From Roseomonas sp. (GTDB taxonomy: Bacteria > Pseudomonadota > Alphaproteobacteria > Acetobacterales > Acetobacteraceae): a stretch of 58,433 nucleotides of DNA. The stretch covers positions 1-58,433 of the forward strand of contig JADCEV010000032.1 of assembly GCA_020249865.1 (NCBI GenBank), read 5' to 3'. Made by a program: the position numbers and the translations under genes. The notes beneath the pieces are model-generated. The model saw only the letters and a program-made list of their open reading frames with translations. It did no database searches and was not told the DNA's origin. Positions 8,421 to 16,610 of this stretch are shown here, in pieces. How positions within the stretch are numbered: position 1 is the first letter of the stretch; every line of letters begins with the position of its first letter.

Positions 8421-8930
8421 ATGAAGCTGAAAACCTTGCGCGCCATTGCGCCGCTGCTGATCCTTGCCGGTTGCGCTGGAGCGGGTGCCGGCCCTGCCTC
8501 AGAACGCGGCTTTTTTACCGGCATTGGTGCCGCCGTGAGTGGCGAGGATGTGCGGGGTGCACAACAGTTGGAAAGTGCCGCCGCGCTGCAAGAACGCGCA
8601 GCACTTTTGGCGGCTGAGCGCAACGCCGCAGCGCAAGCCGAAGCAGCGCGAACCGGGGCTGCGGTGCGTAACGCCGAAGCGCGCCTTGCGGCGCAGCAGC
8701 GCAGCCTTGCCGAGCAGCGCGCCACGCTTGAAAGGCTGCGGGCTGAGCGCGCGCAAAACCCAGCCGCGGCGGCGGAAGGTGCCAGGCTGCAATCGGAGTT
8801 GGAGGCGCAGGAACGCGAGATTCGCGCCGCCGCCGGGCGCTCCGGCGGGCCATCAGCCGATCAGGTGCAGCGCATCGAACGCCGCGCCGGTGAATTGGAT
8901 GCGGCCTTGCAGCGCTTTGGGCGGATTTGA
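8421..8930 (+). CDS. Small coiled-coil lipoprotein
   Basis: A 169-residue predicted lipoprotein. The leader 'MKLKTLRAIAPLLILAGC' places the lipidated Cys at residue 18. After a short Gly-rich segment the mature protein (about residues 40-165) is almost entirely charged and alanine-rich, with heptad-like spacing typical of a long coiled coil. It starts 6 bp after the glycine-zipper lipoprotein and ends the five-gene run that begins with the membrane-anchored protease. No family was recognised. A role as a structural or tethering partner of the upstream membrane proteins is inference from position only. Confidence 0.7.
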   Translation: MKLKTLRAIAPLLILAGCAGAGAGPASERGFFTGIGAAVSGEDVRGAQQLESAAALQERAALLAAERNAAAQAEAARTGAAVRNAEARLAAQQRSLAEQRATLERLRAERAQNPAAAAEGARLQSELEAQEREIRAAAGRSGGPSADQVQRIERRAGELDAALQRFGRI

Positions 8931-8942
8931 TCGGCGTTTCGC

Positions 8943-9713
8943 TTATTCGTCCAACGATTCCGGCAAGTAACCCGTGCGCAGCACATGCGGCCAGGCGGCA
9001 TTGGCGCCGACCGCTTCTGCCCGCCGCGCGGCGCTTTCCCAGTCATAGACAAGGGAAACCAGCTCCGCCATCGGCTTGGCACCCTCAGCCGCGTGGATGA
9101 TGGCGTAGCGCGCATGGGGTGATCGTGCCTCGGCCCGATGGGGATGATCGCCACGCGTCACACGAAAGCCGGGCAGGCCAAGGCTGCCGGGATTGACCAC
9201 CAAGGGTCCATCACCGGGCATATGGATCACACTCGCCTGATGGCTATGGCCGCAGAGCACTACGCGGGCGGCCATGCCATCTTCGCCCAATCTTTCGCGA
9301 ATGGCAGAAAGGGGCGATGGCATCAGCACCCCATGGCGTGGGTCTTCCAATAGGTTGCGCAGATCGGAAGAAGGCGTGCCATGGCAGGCAAGGATGCCGG
9401 GGGCGGGGGTGATGCGTTCCGGCAGGGCGTAAAGCCAGGCGCGCTGATCGGCGGTGGTTTCCTGAAAGGCGAAGCCATCCTGACCCTTCAGCCCCTCGGC
9501 CACGCGGTCCGTCAGCCAGCGGTCATGATTGCCGCGGATGGTCGGGATATTCTTTTCCATCAGCAGGCGGGTTGTCTCGGCTGGCCAACACATGCCGGAA
9601 GCGCAATCGCCAAGGCAGATGATGTTGGTGATGCCGCGGCGGGCAATGTCATCCAACGCTGCTTCCAAAGCGGCGACATTGCCATGGATATCGGAAATCA
9701 CCGCAAGGCGCAT
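8943..9713 (-). CDS. Metallophosphoesterase (calcineurin-like, YfcE/MJ0936 type)
   Basis: A 256-residue calcineurin-like phosphoesterase. It begins 'MRLAVISDIHGNVAALEA' (metal-binding D-x-H near residue 8), then 'IICLGDCASG' (GD), 'TIRGNHDRWL' (GNHD), 'ILACHGTP' (His) and 'VVLCGHSHQA' (GHSH). These are the five blocks of the dinuclear-metal phosphoesterase fold. The frame extends further upstream, but the first conserved strand starts exactly at the ATG at 9713, so that start is used. The family includes phosphodiesterases acting on small phospho-compounds; the substrate is unknown. It converges on the lipoprotein gene (12 bp between stops) and is divergent from the next gene across 206 bp. 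Confidence 0.88.
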   Translation of the reverse strand: MRLAVISDIHGNVAALEAALDDIARRGITNIICLGDCASGMCWPAETTRLLMEKNIPTIRGNHDRWLTDRVAEGLKGQDGFAFQETTADQRAWLYALPERITPAPGILACHGTPSSDLRNLLEDPRHGVLMPSPLSAIRERLGEDGMAARVVLCGHSHQASVIHMPGDGPLVVNPGSLGLPGFRVTRGDHPHRAEARSPHARYAIIHAAEGAKPMAELVSLVYDWESAARRAEAVGANAAWPHVLRTGYLPESLDE

Positions 9714-9919
9714 GAGTTGGGTTCCTGGTGCTGATGGCGCCAGAGTGGCATGGCCGGGCGCTGGCTTGAAGGGTTCGCCGCTTGAGGCACGCGATTTAAG
9801 CTCCTGGGCGGGAAAAGACGCAGCACTTTTGATTTCACTAGCGTAAACTTGATCAAGCGCAAGAATAAGGCGCACCGCCCAGGGCATAAGGTCTCCGTGA
9901 TTCTTGAGGGAGCCGAGCA

Positions 9920-10405
9920 ATGTCAATTACTCCGAGCAAAGCCGAACCTGGTCGGCAATGGTTCATCCTGGCCAATGGCAGCCGCGCCCAGGCCTATGTG
10001 AAACGCAAGCAGGATTCAGGCTATGACCAGCTCCGCGCCTGGGACGCGCCGGAAGCGCGCATGCGTGACGCTGAACTGGGTGAGGACAAGCCAGGCCGCG
10101 CCTTTGCCGGCGCCGGTGCCGCGCAGCGCAGCGGCATGGAACGTGACGGCAAGGATGACAGCCCGAAGGAACACGCCAAGCGCGATTTCCTGGAGGCACT
10201 TGCCCATGATCTGGCAGCCGCATTCGCCGCCAAGGAAGTGGATAGCCTTGCCATCATCGCCCCGGCACCGGTGGCGCAGGCCATCATGGCGCATCTGCCG
10301 GGTCCTGCCCGCCAGGCTGTGTTGCAGGAAGACCATCACGACCTGACCAGCCTGCCCCATGCCGATGTTTTTGCCCGGCTGGATGCCTTGCGACACCGTC
10401 TGTAA
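9920..10405 (+). CDS. Host attachment family protein (AtsE-like)
   Basis: A 161-residue soluble protein. The N-terminal strand and turn 'WFILANGSRAQAYVKRK', the mid-region 'HAKRDFLEALAHDLAAAF', 'LAIIAPAPVAQAIMAHL' and the end 'HADVFARLDALR' match the 'protein required for attachment to host cells' family. That family is common in alphaproteobacteria and has an RNase-H/eRF1-like fold. Its biochemical role is not established; the name comes from an Agrobacterium attachment phenotype. A strong GAGGGAG site precedes the ATG. It is divergent from the phosphoesterase. Confidence 0.8.
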   Translation: MSITPSKAEPGRQWFILANGSRAQAYVKRKQDSGYDQLRAWDAPEARMRDAELGEDKPGRAFAGAGAAQRSGMERDGKDDSPKEHAKRDFLEALAHDLAAAFAAKEVDSLAIIAPAPVAQAIMAHLPGPARQAVLQEDHHDLTSLPHADVFARLDALRHRL

Positions 10406-10441
10406 CAAATCCTGGCTTGACCCGGGGGCGGACCGCACCCC

Positions 10442-10768
10442 ATGTCTCAGTGCATGAGCGACAAGCGCCCGCCCATCATTATTGACATGACGCCTGAGGG
10501 CGAATTCCGCGACCCGCCGCCGCCCCCGGCGCCGCGCGGGTTTGACGGGGTTTTGGCGCGGCTTGGTGGTGCAGCAATGCTGGTCGCCCTAGCCGCCGGC
10601 GGCTTGTTGCTGGCGGCTGTGGCACTGCTTGCGATTGGGGTATTGCTGCCTATCGTGCTGACGGCCAGCGCGATTGGCGCCATCACGCTTTGGTGGCGGA
10701 TGCGCAAGGCGCGTGCGCGCGGTGAGAGCACCATCATCATCACGCAGTTTGATCGGCGCGAAGGTTAA
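10442..10768 (+). CDS. Small hypothetical membrane protein
   Basis: A 108-residue protein with a hydrophilic, proline-rich N-terminus ('FRDPPPPPAPRGFDG'), one or two hydrophobic spans (about residues 44-82) and a short basic tail. An alternative ATG at 10454 would remove four residues; neither start has a clear ribosome site. It lies 36 bp after the host-attachment family gene on the same strand and converges on the flavin oxidoreductase gene with 4 bp between stops. No family recognised. Confidence 0.55.
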   Translation: MSQCMSDKRPPIIIDMTPEGEFRDPPPPPAPRGFDGVLARLGGAAMLVALAAGGLLLAAVALLAIGVLLPIVLTASAIGAITLWWRMRKARARGESTIIITQFDRREG

Positions 10769-10772
10769 GGCC

Positions 10773-11828
10773 CTATTCCGCCGCCAAGGCTGGCACCACT
10801 TCGCCCTTCATGCCGAAGGCTTCAGCCAGCAACGTATAGGAACGCTGACGCGCTGACGCATCATGGCAATGGGTGATCACGGCGAATTCCGAAATACCGC
10901 CATGCGCGGCGGAAAGGGCTTCCAGCTTGGCGCGCACCTGTTCCGGCGTGCCGACCATGGCCTGAGCGCGGATTTGCTCCAGCCGCGCCAATTCCAGATC
11001 CGAATAGGGATAGGCTTCGGCTTCCTCGACACTCGGCAGCGGCAGGAACAGGCCGCGGTCGCGCTTGAGCCGCCATAATTCGCGCGAACGGAACAGGCGC
11101 CGGGCCTCGGCTTCCGTATCCGCGACCAGGCAGAACACGCCAAGCGCGGGATAGGGGGCCGCAAGGCGCGCGGGTAGATCGGGCTTGGGCTGGAAGCTTT
11201 GGCGGTAGATTTCCATCACCTGTTCGCTGCCGCCGCCATCGGAAAAGAAATGCGCGAAGCAATAGGGCAGGCCGAAATAGCCGGCGACCTGCGCGCCGTA
11301 ATCCGAACTGCCGAGTACCCACATTTGCGGGCGCGTGGAGGTGACGGGTTGCGCGATGATGCTGGCGAAGGGGTGGCCTTCCGGCAGGCCATCTCCATGC
11401 CAGCCCAGAATTTCCATGATCTGATTGGGGAAGCGTTCCGCCGCCCTTGCCGCATCGGGATTGAGCGCGAAGGCCGTGCGGCCATCAGACCCCGGCGCGC
11501 GACCAACGCCCAAATCAACCCGGCCAGGCGCAATCGCTTCCAGCATGCGGAATTGCTCGGCCACTTTCAGCGCGCTGTAATGCGGCAGCATGATGCCGGC
11601 GGAACCGATGCGAATCCGGCTGGTGGTGGCGCCAATGGCAGCGAGCAGGATTTCCGGCGCGCTGCCGGCATGCGATGCGCTATTGTGATGTTCGGCGCAC
11701 CAGTAGCGGTGGAAGCCCAAAGCCTCCACATGACGGGCCAGGGCCAGGGTTTCCTGAACCGCCGCCGTCGGGCTGCGGCCCGAGGCGACCGAGGATTGAT
11801 CAAGGACGGAAAGGATAAAGCCGGACAT
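10773..11828 (-). CDS. LLM-class flavin-dependent oxidoreductase (luciferase-like monooxygenase)
   Basis: A 351-residue bacterial-luciferase-fold protein. Marks include 'LARHVEALGFHRYWCAEHHN' near residue 28 (the AEHH motif of the YhbW-like subgroup), 'IRIGSAGIMLPHYSALKVAEQF', 'GRVDLGVGRAPGSD' and 'MWVLGSSDYGAQVA'. These match flavin-utilising monooxygenases that use reduced FMN supplied by a partner reductase. No reductase gene is adjacent. The gene runs opposite to the flanking deaminase, with 41 bp between the divergent starts. Substrate unknown. Confidence 0.88.
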   Translation of the reverse strand: MSGFILSVLDQSSVASGRSPTAAVQETLALARHVEALGFHRYWCAEHHNSASHAGSAPEILLAAIGATTSRIRIGSAGIMLPHYSALKVAEQFRMLEAIAPGRVDLGVGRAPGSDGRTAFALNPDAARAAERFPNQIMEILGWHGDGLPEGHPFASIIAQPVTSTRPQMWVLGSSDYGAQVAGYFGLPYCFAHFFSDGGGSEQVMEIYRQSFQPKPDLPARLAAPYPALGVFCLVADTEAEARRLFRSRELWRLKRDRGLFLPLPSVEEAEAYPYSDLELARLEQIRAQAMVGTPEQVRAKLEALSAAHGGISEFAVITHCHDASARQRSYTLLAEAFGMKGEVVPALAAE

Positions 11829-11869
11829 GGAATTTAGGTTAGCGCAAACCGCGCCAAGGACAAAAGCCG

Positions 11870-12334
11870 ATGTATGAAAGCTTCATGCGCCGCGCCATCG
11901 CCCTGTCCTGCCAGGGGGTTGAGACCGGCGGCGGGCCCTTCGGCGCCGTGGTGGTCAAAGACGGTGAGATTATTGGGGAGGGCATGAACCGGGTGGTCCC
12001 CCATGCAGACCCGACCGCGCATGCCGAGATTGTCGCCATTCGCGCCGCCTGCGCCAGGCTTGGCACGCATGATCTGGCGGGTGCGGTGATCGTCTCATCC
12101 TGTGAGCCCTGCCCAATGTGCCTTGGCGCCATTTGGTGGTCGCGCATTGGTCTGGTGGTCTATGGCAATGACCGCGCGGATGCGGCGGCGATTGGCTTTG
12201 ATGATGCGGCGATTTACGCCGAAGTCGCTGCCCCGCCGGAGGCGCGCCGCTTGCCGCTGCGGCGTGTTTTGGCGGAAGAAGCGCTTTCCGCCTTTAAGCT
12301 TTGGCAGGCCAAGCCGGATAAGGTTCCCTATTAG
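11870..12334 (+). CDS. guaD: Nucleoside/guanine deaminase (CDA superfamily)
   Basis: A 154-residue zinc deaminase. The active site is 'PTAHAEIVAIRAA' (zinc His, catalytic Glu) and 'SCEPCPMCLGAIWW' (zinc PCxxC). The C-terminal half, 'AAIGFDDAAIYAEV' followed by a tail ending 'KVPY', matches the Bacillus GuaD type of guanine deaminase better than the tRNA adenosine deaminase TadA. The predicted reaction is guanine to xanthine plus ammonia. An AAGGA site lies upstream of the ATG. The stop codon overlaps the stop of the convergent DUF445 gene. Family certain; substrate likely but inferred. Confidence 0.82.
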   Translation: MYESFMRRAIALSCQGVETGGGPFGAVVVKDGEIIGEGMNRVVPHADPTAHAEIVAIRAACARLGTHDLAGAVIVSSCEPCPMCLGAIWWSRIGLVVYGNDRADAAAIGFDDAAIYAEVAAPPEARRLPLRRVLAEEALSAFKLWQAKPDKVPY

Positions 12335-13605
12335 TGCGCGACCCTTCCAAACAACGCCGTCAGCACCGCGAACAATACCCCGCCCGCCAGAAAGCCCACC
12401 AGCGTGCCATTGATGCGCACATATTGCAGATCGCGCCCGACACGCAGCTCGATCTTTTCCGTCACCGTTGCCGCGTCCCAATTCGTCACCACGCCGGCGA
12501 TGAAATCCGCAAGCTGCGCCTGGGCTGAGGGCAGAAGCGTCATCAGCACGCCCTCGGCCGCATGATTGAGCCTCTCCCGCGCGCCCCCCTCATCTTCCGC
12601 AAGCAAGCTGCCGGCATTGGCGAAAATGCCGGACAGCAAAGCGACACTCCGCCCATCCGGCCGCGCGGCATCGGCCGCCAAGGCGAGTTTCAGCCTGTCC
12701 CAGACATCCATGAGCCAAGCGGCAACGGAAGGATGGGACAGCGCTTCGCGCATCAGGCGGCCAATCGCAGCAGCGCGTTCTGGGTCCGTTTCCAGCCTTT
12801 CGATCTCGCGCGCCAGCCATTCGGCGAAGGCAGCGCGCAAATCGGAATCATCGGGGCCAATCTTCTCCAATTCAGTATTGATGGCGTTGAGGATGCGCCG
12901 TGCAATCGTCGCGCCCGCCAACCAGCCAACCAGGGCGCCGCCTTCGGCACGCACGCGCGCCTCAATGGCGCTGCGCAGGTTTTCTTCCCGCGCAGCCAGC
13001 AGCAGCTTCAACTGGCTGATGGCGAGGCTGAAGACTTCCTGATGCTGACCGGAAGCGACCGCCGCGCGCAAAATCCGCGCCAGCAAACGCGCGCCCGCGG
13101 GGCCGGAAACGATCCGCGGCAATAGCCGTGCGAGCAGCCGCCGCGCCCGGCCATCTTCCAGGCTGGCCAGGATGCGCGGCAGGCTAGCGGAAAGCGCCAT
13201 GGCTGCGCGGCGGGAGGCTTCCGGGTCGCGCAGGAACCTCTCCAGGATGCGCGCCAGATCAAGCTTTGCCAGCACGCGGCGCACTTCGCTTTCGGTAAAG
13301 ACATGGCCTGCCACAAAGCGCCCCAAGCCGCGGCCCAGCCGGTCCTTCTGATTGGGGATGATGGCAGTATGCGGAATGGGCAGGCCAAGCGGGCGGCGAA
13401 ACAGCGCCGTGACTGCGAACCAATCGGCAAGCCCGCCCACCAGCCCGGCCTTGGCTGCGGCTTGCAGCATTTCGGTCCAATAGCCTGGCGGTAATTGGTA
13501 GCTGAACAGAATAAGCGCAGCCATGGCGACCAGCAAGCCAGTCGCGAAGGCGCGATGACGCTTGAGCGTCAGGCGAAGGGCTGCATCCGGGTCATGGTCC
13601 GACAT
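12331..13605 (-). CDS. DUF445 family membrane protein
   Basis: A 424-residue protein with a membrane span near residues 20-40 ('GLLVAMAALILFSYQL'), the family hallmark 'GLVGGLADWFAVTALFRRPLGLPIPHT' region (quoted only in part: 'LADWFAVTALFRRP'), and 'TAIIPNQKDRLGRGLGRFV'. A long helical middle and a hydrophobic C-terminal segment beginning 'INGTLVGFLAGGV' follow. This is a full-length member of DUF445 (YjiN/YheB-like). It is probably anchored in the inner membrane at both ends with a helical domain between. Function is unknown. It is the last gene of a minus-strand run after mtnA and the SRAP gene. Confidence 0.85.
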   Translation of the reverse strand: MSDHDPDAALRLTLKRHRAFATGLLVAMAALILFSYQLPPGYWTEMLQAAAKAGLVGGLADWFAVTALFRRPLGLPIPHTAIIPNQKDRLGRGLGRFVAGHVFTESEVRRVLAKLDLARILERFLRDPEASRRAAMALSASLPRILASLEDGRARRLLARLLPRIVSGPAGARLLARILRAAVASGQHQEVFSLAISQLKLLLAAREENLRSAIEARVRAEGGALVGWLAGATIARRILNAINTELEKIGPDDSDLRAAFAEWLAREIERLETDPERAAAIGRLMREALSHPSVAAWLMDVWDRLKLALAADAARPDGRSVALLSGIFANAGSLLAEDEGGARERLNHAAEGVLMTLLPSAQAQLADFIAGVVTNWDAATVTEKIELRVGRDLQYVRINGTLVGFLAGGVLFAVLTALFGRVAH

Positions 13606-13665
13606 GGGGCGTGAATAGCGCAGAAGCCCTGCGGGCGGAAAGCGGCACGGGTCAGGGGCCTTGTC

Positions 13666-14394
13666 CTACCAAGGCGGCGGATCATCCAAGCCGGGTGGCG
13701 GCTCAGCCAGCGGATCGCGTTCCAACAGCGCCGCATCATCTTCGGCGATGCGATTGACGCGCGAAGATACAGGCCAGACTGCCAGCCCCTGGCGCGGGAA
13801 GGGGCGCAGCAGCGCTTTCAACCGCACCGGTTCTGCCGAGCTTTCGCCGAGCCATTCATCCCAATCCTCGGGCGGCAGGATCACCGGCATGCGGTCATGC
13901 AAGGGTGCCAATTCCGGCGCGGCATTGGTAGTGATGATGGTGTAGCTGCGGATGATCTCGCCATCCTTGCCGCGCCAGCCTTCCCACAGCGCCGCAAGGG
14001 GCATGGGCGCGCCATTGGCCATGGCAACGGCAAAGGCCTGCTTGGGCGCCTTGGGGCTTTCGCCCAGGCGCTGCCATTCGTAAAAGCCATCAGCAAAGGC
14101 GATGGCGCGGCGCTTCACGAAAGCTTCGCGGAAGGATGGTTTTTCGTTGATGGATTCGGACCGTGCATTCATCATGCGGCTGCCAATCGAAGGATCATCA
14201 GCCCAGCGTGGAATAAGGCCCCAGCGGAGCGCATCCAGATGCCGCGCGCCAGTTTCCGGATGGCGACGCAGCACCAACCCATCCTGCGTTGGTGCACGGT
14301 TGAAGGAAGGCAGCAGATTGGGCGGCGCATTCACCGCGCGGGCATAGCGCGCGATCTCTCCGCTGGAGCGATGCTGGAAATAGCGCCCGCACAT
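13666..14394 (-). CDS. SRAP family abasic-site DNA-protein crosslink enzyme (YedK/HMCES)
   Basis: A 242-residue SOS response-associated peptidase family protein. It begins 'MCGRYFQ', so the catalytic Cys is residue 2 once Met is removed. Other conserved blocks are 'LRWGLIPRWADDP', 'MMNARSESINEKPSFR', 'RRAIAFADGFYEW' and 'LHDRMPVIL', carrying the Asn, Glu and His of the active site. Known members form a thiazolidine link with abasic sites in single-stranded DNA and shield them. The gene starts 5 bp after the mtnA stop on the same strand, so it is probably translated from the mtnA transcript, an odd functional pairing. Confidence 0.9.
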   Translation of the reverse strand: MCGRYFQHRSSGEIARYARAVNAPPNLLPSFNRAPTQDGLVLRRHPETGARHLDALRWGLIPRWADDPSIGSRMMNARSESINEKPSFREAFVKRRAIAFADGFYEWQRLGESPKAPKQAFAVAMANGAPMPLAALWEGWRGKDGEIIRSYTIITTNAAPELAPLHDRMPVILPPEDWDEWLGESSAEPVRLKALLRPFPRQGLAVWPVSSRVNRIAEDDAALLERDPLAEPPPGLDDPPPW

Positions 14395-14399
14395 GGTGG

Positions 14400-15494
14400 C
14401 TAACGCATAACCTTTTCCGGATAGAGCGCGGCCAGCGCCGCTTCTGTCGCGGCGACGCGCCCGCGTTCGGTAATCAGGCCCGTGACCAGGCGCGCTGGCG
14501 TGACATCAAAGGCCGGATTGGCGGCAGCACTGCCAGCCGCTGCCACGCGAATACGGGTGATGCGGCCCTGCTGATCCCGGCCGGTGATGTCGGTCACTTC
14601 CTCAGGCGCGCGTTCTTCGATTGGGATATCGCGCACGCCATCGGCCACACGCATATCCAGCGTGGAATGCGGCAGCGCGACCCAGAACGGCACGCCATTA
14701 TCCTGCGCGGCGAGTGCCTTCAGATAGGTGCCGATCTTGTTCGCGACATCGCCGCGGCGCGTGACGCGATCGGTGCCGACAATCACGATATCCACTTCGC
14801 CATGCTGCATCAGATGCCCGCCAGCATTATCGGCAATCACGGTATGCGGCACGCCATGCGCGCCCAATTCCCAGGCGGTCAGCGCCGCGCCCTGATTGCG
14901 CGGGCGGGTTTCATCCACCCAGACATGCAAGGGAATGCCGGCGTCATGCGCCATGTAAATCGGCGCCAGCGCCGTGCCCCAATCCACCGTTGCGATCCAG
15001 CCGGCATTGCAGTGCGTGAGGATATTCACGCGCTTGCCGGGCTTGCGTGCGGCAATCTCCTGCAACAGGGGCAGGCCGTGGCGGCCAATCGCTTCGCAGG
15101 TTGCGGCATCATCATCGCAAATCGCCGCCGCTTCGGCATAGGCGGCGGCTTGGCGCACGGCCAAGGGCAGTGGGCGCAAAACGGCGAGCATTTTCTCCAG
15201 CGCCCAGCGCAGATTGATCGCGGTGGGGCGGGTTTCGGCCAGCATCGCCGCCACGGGTTCAAGGGCTGCGGGATCACGCCGCATCGCCAGCGCCAGGCCA
15301 TAGGCCGCAACCGCGCCAATCAGCGGCGCGCCACGCACCTGCATGGAACGGATGGCGTGCGCGACCTGATCCTCATCAGTCAGGCGGAGCCACTCCACCT
15401 GCCAAGGTAGCCGCGTTTGATCGAGAATACGGATGGACCAGCCATCGGCCTCATCAAGGCGGATGCTGCGAAAGGGGATGCCGTTGATTTTCAT
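14400..15494 (-). CDS. mtnA: S-methyl-5-thioribose-1-phosphate isomerase
   Basis: A 364-residue eIF2B-related isomerase that converts 5-methylthioribose-1-phosphate to the ribulose form in methionine salvage. Signatures: 'IRSMQVRGAPLIGAVAAYG', 'NILTHCNAGWIATVDWGTA' (catalytic Cys), 'DNAGGHLM' and 'VIVGTDRVTRRGDVANKIG' (catalytic Asp). The frame extends upstream, but homology begins at the ATG at 15494 ('MKINGIPFRSIRLDE'), which is used. It heads a minus-strand run with SRAP and DUF445. The partner phosphorylase mtnP lies 15 kb away; the later pathway enzymes (MtnB, C, D) are not in the window. Confidence 0.92.
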   Translation of the reverse strand: MKINGIPFRSIRLDEADGWSIRILDQTRLPWQVEWLRLTDEDQVAHAIRSMQVRGAPLIGAVAAYGLALAMRRDPAALEPVAAMLAETRPTAINLRWALEKMLAVLRPLPLAVRQAAAYAEAAAICDDDAATCEAIGRHGLPLLQEIAARKPGKRVNILTHCNAGWIATVDWGTALAPIYMAHDAGIPLHVWVDETRPRNQGAALTAWELGAHGVPHTVIADNAGGHLMQHGEVDIVIVGTDRVTRRGDVANKIGTYLKALAAQDNGVPFWVALPHSTLDMRVADGVRDIPIEERAPEEVTDITGRDQQGRITRIRVAAAGSAAANPAFDVTPARLVTGLITERGRVAATEAALAALYPEKVMR

Positions 15495-15547
15495 GGGGCG
15501 GGTTTTAGAGCGGATTGCCCTGCAACGGAACAAGCGGTTTTGCCCGC

Positions 15548-15685
15548 GTGATTGACAGGGCAAGTCCTGCCTTGCTCAATGCGCTACTGCAACAAGATAG
15601 GGCCAGGCCATGGCGCCGCAACAGGGTCGCCGTGTTGTTTGCGCTGACCGTGGTGGCGAATTTGGCGGTGCGGCAGTTGCGGTGA
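15548..15685 (+). CDS. Possible 45-residue membrane microprotein
   Basis: A GTG-initiated frame divergent from mtnA encodes 45 residues: a mixed N-terminus, a basic stretch 'RARPWRRNR' and a hydrophobic segment 'VAVLFALTVVANLAV' ending 'RQLR'. Basic residues before a single hydrophobic helix fit a small inner-membrane protein, and this region has no other gene. Against it, there is no convincing ribosome site before the GTG and no family match. An overlapping frame from the ATG at 15610 is shorter and less protein-like. Treat as tentative. Confidence 0.25.
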   Translation: MIDRASPALLNALLQQDRARPWRRNRVAVLFALTVVANLAVRQLR

Positions 15686-15707
15686 ACATGGGCGAATGGA
15701 AACCGCC

Positions 15708-16550
15708 CTAAATGGCCGGCCAGCCATTGAAAAGAGCCAAGATATCGGCGGGATTCATAGGAGAGGCCAGCAGCACATCATCGCCTGCGCCACCATAAAG
15801 GTTGTTCGACAGGCCATTCCCAATGACCGTTTCGCTGCCAAGGCCGCCCGTTATTGTCAGGGCATTTGAGCCTGTCGCTATCCGAATTTCTTCCATGTTA
15901 AGGGGGACGGTGATGCTGGCCGAGGTAACAATGATGTCAGTACCGCCACCCGCTGCTTCAATCATCAAATCGAGCGCATGGTTGACGATATAGTGATCAT
16001 TGCCTGCCCCGCCGGCCAGGCTGTCGGCACCTGCGCCGCCATCCAACGTGTCATTGCCTGCTCCACCGTCCAACGTATCCGCGCCTGAATTTCCAAGGAA
16101 AGTGTCATTGCCAGCATAGCCCATCAGGAAATCTGATTGTGGGCTGCCGGTTAGGCTATCGGCGCCAGAGAGTACGCTTTGCATGATTGCGAAATCATCA
16201 CTTGTGCCTGGCGTCACGTGAGCATTGTAAAGGCTGCTTGCGCTGATGGAAAAATTTGAAATTTCCCAATGCTCGCTGAAATTGGAACCATACCACATGA
16301 GAGCACCATAAGCGGTTACGGTACCTGCAACAACACTTCCTTGTAAATTCAGAACAAAGCCGCTTCCGAGATAGGTGCTTGACCGATCTGTTCCATCGAA
16401 CCAAAAAACAGTGTACATGTCTTCAAATATTGTTCCCCCCGCAGGAAGATAGATATTGTCCAGGAATTGACTATCATATGCGCCAGCAGTGACCTCATAA
16501 AAATTGAGATTGTTCATTTGAAAAGCTGATGATGCAAGGATCGACGCCAT
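15708..16550 (-). CDS. Short RTX (hemolysin-type calcium-binding) protein, probable type I secretion substrate
   Basis: A 280-residue protein whose second half carries calcium-binding nonapeptides: 'GYAGNDTFLGNSGADTLDGG', 'GAGNDTLDGGAGADSLAGG' and 'LYGGAGDDVL' (about residues 142-190 and 236-262). The first half is Ser/Thr/aromatic-rich with no recognised domain. It has no N-terminal signal peptide; the uncleaved C-terminal end after the last repeat ('ADILALFNGWPAI') fits a type I secretion signal. No secretion ABC transporter lies nearby. A GTG at 16601 is in frame, but a GGAGA site about 8 bp before the ATG at 16550 favours that start. The DNA is visibly lower in GC than its neighbours, suggesting a different origin. 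Confidence 0.75.
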   Translation of the reverse strand: MASILASSAFQMNNLNFYEVTAGAYDSQFLDNIYLPAGGTIFEDMYTVFWFDGTDRSSTYLGSGFVLNLQGSVVAGTVTAYGALMWYGSNFSEHWEISNFSISASSLYNAHVTPGTSDDFAIMQSVLSGADSLTGSPQSDFLMGYAGNDTFLGNSGADTLDGGAGNDTLDGGAGADSLAGGAGNDHYIVNHALDLMIEAAGGGTDIIVTSASITVPLNMEEIRIATGSNALTITGGLGSETVIGNGLSNNLYGGAGDDVLLASPMNPADILALFNGWPAI

Positions 16551-16610
16551 ATAAGATTCTCCGACTGAAGGAAGTCCAGAAGGCAAAACACCTAAAGTCA
16601 CTTCTTCAAC

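Noticed and set aside
9848-9857. Palindrome CTTGATCAAG between the phosphoesterase and host-attachment genes
   Set aside because: A single 10-bp palindrome without a second copy or recognisable promoter elements; chance cannot be excluded.
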